Shown here piece after piece: positions 60,262-64,000 of a stretch of 64,000 nucleotides of DNA. Both the position numbers and the translations under genes were made by a program. The notes under the pieces are model-generated. The model worked only from the letters and a program-made list of their open reading frames with translations, was not told the origin of the DNA and did not search any database. The stretch covers positions 22,132,126 to 22,196,125 of the forward strand of contig OY821747.1 of assembly GCA_963682055.1 (NCBI GenBank). Direction: 5' to 3'. Numbering within the stretch: the stretch's first letter is position 1; each line of letters opens with the position of its first letter. This DNA comes from Primula veris (taxonomy: Eukaryota > Streptophyta > Magnoliopsida > Ericales > Primulaceae).

Positions 60262-60968
60262 TATATATTTAATTGCTAAAAATTAGCAGCTTAGAAATGG
60301 AAAATTAAGGTTTGTAAATGAGATAATTGGTAGTTAGAGAGAGAAAATGTGTAGATATAGTGAGAGAGAGAGAGAGAGATGGGAGAAATAGATAAGGAAA
60401 TCATGGAGAAACACAGAATATGTATCCAATTATTTAGCTCAAGATAAGATGAATGGATAAAGAGGGAAAATTATTTCCACCGGGGGAAAATATTTATATT
60501 TTTGTAACTTGTACTATTTCTTTTTTACTTTTTTCTATAAAGTTTTAAGTTTTATCAAATTTGGTTCTATCAATCTTCGCAAATTAATGATACGACACCA
60601 TAAATTCACAAAATTGTATTTAGATGATCTAATTTTTTATGGGTGTTGATTAAATTTCACTCATTGAGGTCTTAATCTATCAATTTTCATATAATTAAGG
60701 GTCTTATAGCATGGATCAAATAAATTACACTCATTATATCTTATATTTGGGGATCTCTTTTGACGTATGTTGACTCGATGCATTGACTATGTGATATGTG
60801 AGAAAATATAACTAATTCTGTCATTTTGTTATATACGAGTCTCTCATTGGATGAAAATTAGTAAGATATGACCCGTATTAGTTAAATTTAAAATTTAGAT
60901 ACTAAATTTATAAAAATCGATGTTAAAACTTAAAACAACTTTTTTTTCCATTTTTCATTTTCATTGTA
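60262..60968. other. Upstream region of CYP38
   Basis: Likely promoter and 5' UTR of CYP38. Contains a purine run with a (GA)n tract around 60360-60380. No gene seen. Confidence 0.5.
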
Positions 60969-62756
60969 GGGTCTGTTTGTTTTGGAGGAAAACAGAGGCT
61001 GAAAAATATTCTTTTGGAAAATACAGTTTCTGTGTGTTTGTTTCGTGGGAAAATTGTTTTCCAAGAAAATATTTTCCACAATTGAAGAAAATTTGAGGAA
61101 AATATTTTCCTTTAAAATAGTCGAGTAATATTTTCCTAACAAATGTGTGATCATAACAAAAGGTAATATATGGTTAAAAATAATTAACAAAGTTAGATCT
61201 AACTACTACTAATTAAAAATATTTACAAGCTAAAACTTAATAATAAGTTATTCTGAAAAATAACTTATAACTTAAAAGTGATCTATAAGTTAAGCTAGAA
61301 GTGACTTATAATAAACAAATAAATTACAAATAACGGCTATAACTTAAAAAAGTAACATAAGTGAAAACTGAAAACTAACAAAAAGTAAGTAAAATGGGAC
61401 TTTTTTGCTAGTAAAAACTTAACTTATCTTCAGTGAATATCAAATCATACGGGAAAAATAAACTACATAAAAAGTAGCTTATATATTATTATTCCTCTAG
61501 ATTTAGGTAGTTTAAATATCTAAATAACACTTTTACCACACACAAAAACTTGTAAATTAAAATTGTTAAAAGACATTAAATCACATGGAGAATAAATAAA
61601 AGTAACTTATTGCATATTAGTTATTATAAGTTGAAGTTACTTCTTTACAATTTATTAACTCTTAAAAATAAAAACATAAATATGTCAGGTTAAATTTAAC
61701 GTAACAATAGTTAAATGGTATTAATAAGGTAAACAAAAGTTACAAATTAGCTTTACGAGTAACTTTTAAGTTGAAACTAACTTTTTTAATGTGCAAGTTA
61801 AAACCAATAAGTAAAAGCTAATTTAATATGTATAAATAAAAAGTAATAAGTAAAAAAGTAACTTATAATGGGCCCGTTTGACATCAATTTGTTTTAATCA
61901 AAAAGTTGTGTTGAAAAAATCAATGAGGAAAAAACTTAATTAAAATAAATTGCAATGTATTGTTGACACGAGTATAACTTTTTTTACTTAGAAGTGACTT
62001 ATAACCTTTTACTATTGGTAAGTTATTGGCCACTTCTTAACTTATAAGTGAGATAAGAATAGACAAACACATTCTACTAGATTTTTTTTCTACTTTTGGG
62101 GAATTTAATATGAAAAAAGTAAAAAAAAAAACTGTAAATTTTGAGTTATTATGCTTTTGAGCTTTTCTAGTTTTTTTGACCCAAAAGCTAGTCTTTTAAG
62201 AGCTAAAATAAATGACATACCAAAAACCGCTGAAATTTTTAATCAAAAGGCTAAAAAAACTAAGAAAGTTACCAAACATGCACAATACAAAAAAAATAAA
62301 AAATGCAATGTACTGTTGACACGAGTATAACTTTTTTTACTTAGAAGTGACTTATAACCTTTTACCATTGGTAAGTTATTGGCCATTTCTTAACTTATAA
62401 GTGAGATAAGAATAGACAAACACATTCTACTAGATTTTTTACTAAAAAAAAACTGTAAATTTTGAGTTATTATGCTTTTGAGATTTTCTAGTTTTTTTGA
62501 CCCAAAAGCTAGTCTTTTAAGAGCTAAAATAGCTGACATACCAAAAACCGCTGAAATTTTTAATCAAAAGGCTAAAAAAAACTAAGAAAGTTACCAAACA
62601 TGCACAATACAAAAAAATAGTAAAAATTTCCGCAAAAGTTTTCTTACACCTTTCAACCAAGCAGGAAATATGGGAAAATAAAACTTTTTTCAGGTAAATA
62701 TTTTTCAGGAAAATAATTTTCCATATAAAATATTTTTTAATGAAACAAACAGAGCC
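60969..62756. mobile_element. Non-autonomous DNA element with GGGTCTGTTTGTTT ends
   Basis: The left end GGGTCTGTTTGTTT (60969-60982) and right end AAACAAACAGAGCC (62743-62756) are inverted with one mismatch, and subterminal TTTTCC/GGAAAA motifs also pair. The interior is AT-rich with no open frame. A GGGCCCGTTTGACATC segment at about 61870 looks like the end of a second, nested MITE. No clear target duplication was found. Confidence 0.5.
61951..62620. repeat. 353-bp tandem duplication
   Basis: Two copies start at 61951 and 62304 (TGCAATGTA(T/C)TGTTGACACG). The second lacks some bases around 62440. Confidence 0.88.
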
Positions 62757-64000
62757 GTAATAAAAAAAAATGTCAATTTTCTATTAAGGATACTGGTAGA
62801 AACTATTACTATAAAATTATTAAAAATTATACTCCATACGTGTAAAATGATGTGAAATTATTTGATGCAATAATGCTTCTTTCTGAATAATGCCTGGTTT
62901 CTTGAACCTTGCCAAATGTTGACCACGTAAATGTGTAAATAATACTATGGAGTAGTTTGTGTAAGTGCGCTATTTTTTCAATTTAGATTCTTTCGTCACA
63001 CTAAATGTATCATTCGTATTATCTACTTTTATATATGGAAAATAATATTTGCTCTATGTTACACTTGTCACTCGAGATTCTAATATGTGTGTCGGACCAA
63101 ATTAGCAAAAAATCGGGTTTAACAGGGAGAATTGTCGTTGCTTCGTCGCATTTAATGTGAGAATAAGCGTGATTATATTATAGACTATTTACACAACTTT
63201 ACCACTCACTTATGCACTCGTATTGCAGACTCGCTAACATGTATAATATACTTTCAAATATATGGAGTGTGTGAGTTATATATATATATATTAGTAATAA
63301 TATATTTAATAATTTTTTATTTATTTTTAATTAATATTTAAATTTAGGGTATGCTCAACTAGGGATCTACTATGTTGTTATTTGGGTTTTTAGTAGCTTG
63401 TATTTTTATTATATTGAATATTTATATTTTTATTTATCAAAATTATATTTTATATATATTTAGAAGCATAAATATATATTTTAGTATAGTACTGAGCGTG
63501 CTAGTTGTGTGCACAATCACCCGTATTATAGCAATGATACATTGTCGACAAAAGCCTCCTAATCCGTTCCGCTTTTGGATTTTCCATTAGCTTGATATTA
63601 ATAATCAGATATCTCGTTAGTCGTTATTGGCTAATGAGCCTTTACAAAACTCTACCAGTTATCCAATACAAAATAGCCTCAAATGCTCAAAGCTCATATT
63701 CAAATTAAACAGCTCTAGTCTGGGACACGAGACAAATTTAGATTGCAGACACGAAAAGCAAAAACCAGTTAACCAATATTAATCTGCACTTATGCACTAT
63801 TGCAAATCAATCTCTAGCAGCTAATGCCTAACGGGATATCTGTTTAGATAACGGGTGAACAGATTAATAGAATAAATAAGAAAATTCGAAAACTACTATT
63901 AACAAGAACCAGATAGTACTTAGTTTTGGCCCTTTTGGCTAATGAACTGCTCAAATTCAACATAAACCAGCCAAAACCATAGCTGAATATGAATATGAAT
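62757..64000. other. Intergenic, no gene seen
   Basis: AT-rich. The open frame at 63372-63590 is an isoleucine/phenylalanine-rich chance product of AT sequence. Confidence 0.5.

Overview
The window is nuclear DNA of a flowering plant, very probably a eudicot. The evidence is AT-rich sequence, multi-exon genes with GT-AG introns, two nuclear genes for chloroplast proteins, and dense nested Copia/Gypsy retrotransposons and MITEs. The species cannot be named from the sequence.

Five protein-coding genes can be assembled exon by exon. In each, the exon lengths sum to a whole number of codons. They are a GDSL esterase/lipase (+, 8285-11914), a kinesin-light-chain-related TPR protein (-, 13702-16717), a CASP-like 4A-type membrane protein that looks damaged (-, 23098-27478), the photosystem I assembly factor PSA3 (-, 50192-51837), and the thylakoid-lumen cyclophilin CYP38/TLP40 (-, 53526-60261). 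PSA3 and CYP38 are neighbours and both serve photosystem biogenesis, but nothing in the sequence shows joint regulation.

Repeats fill the rest. At 1-2188 there is one end of a minus-strand LTR element. At 3582-7442 a gag-only Copia element sits inside a palindromic MITE, and its left LTR has been hit by a second MITE. From 28.5 to 32.4 kb lies a truncated Gypsy element. From 33.2 to 44.2 kb a host tandem duplication was interrupted by a small element with 149-bp LTRs, which was in turn interrupted by a young 8.5-kb element with 1.87-kb LTRs and no coding capacity (LARD-like). At 44589-49457 is a complete but inactivated Copia element with a 5-bp target-site duplication. Several MITEs sit in introns.

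The most unusual observation is in the LARD-like LTR. A unit of about 130 bp is repeated three times and carries a hairpin whose seven-base stem differs at four positions between units, with all four pairs changed on both arms, so the fold appears to have been kept. The second theme is short tandem duplications across exon/intron junctions: exon 2 of the CASP-like gene, exon 1 of PSA3 and the last exon of CYP38 are each partly duplicated, creating extra splice sites that would shift the frame.
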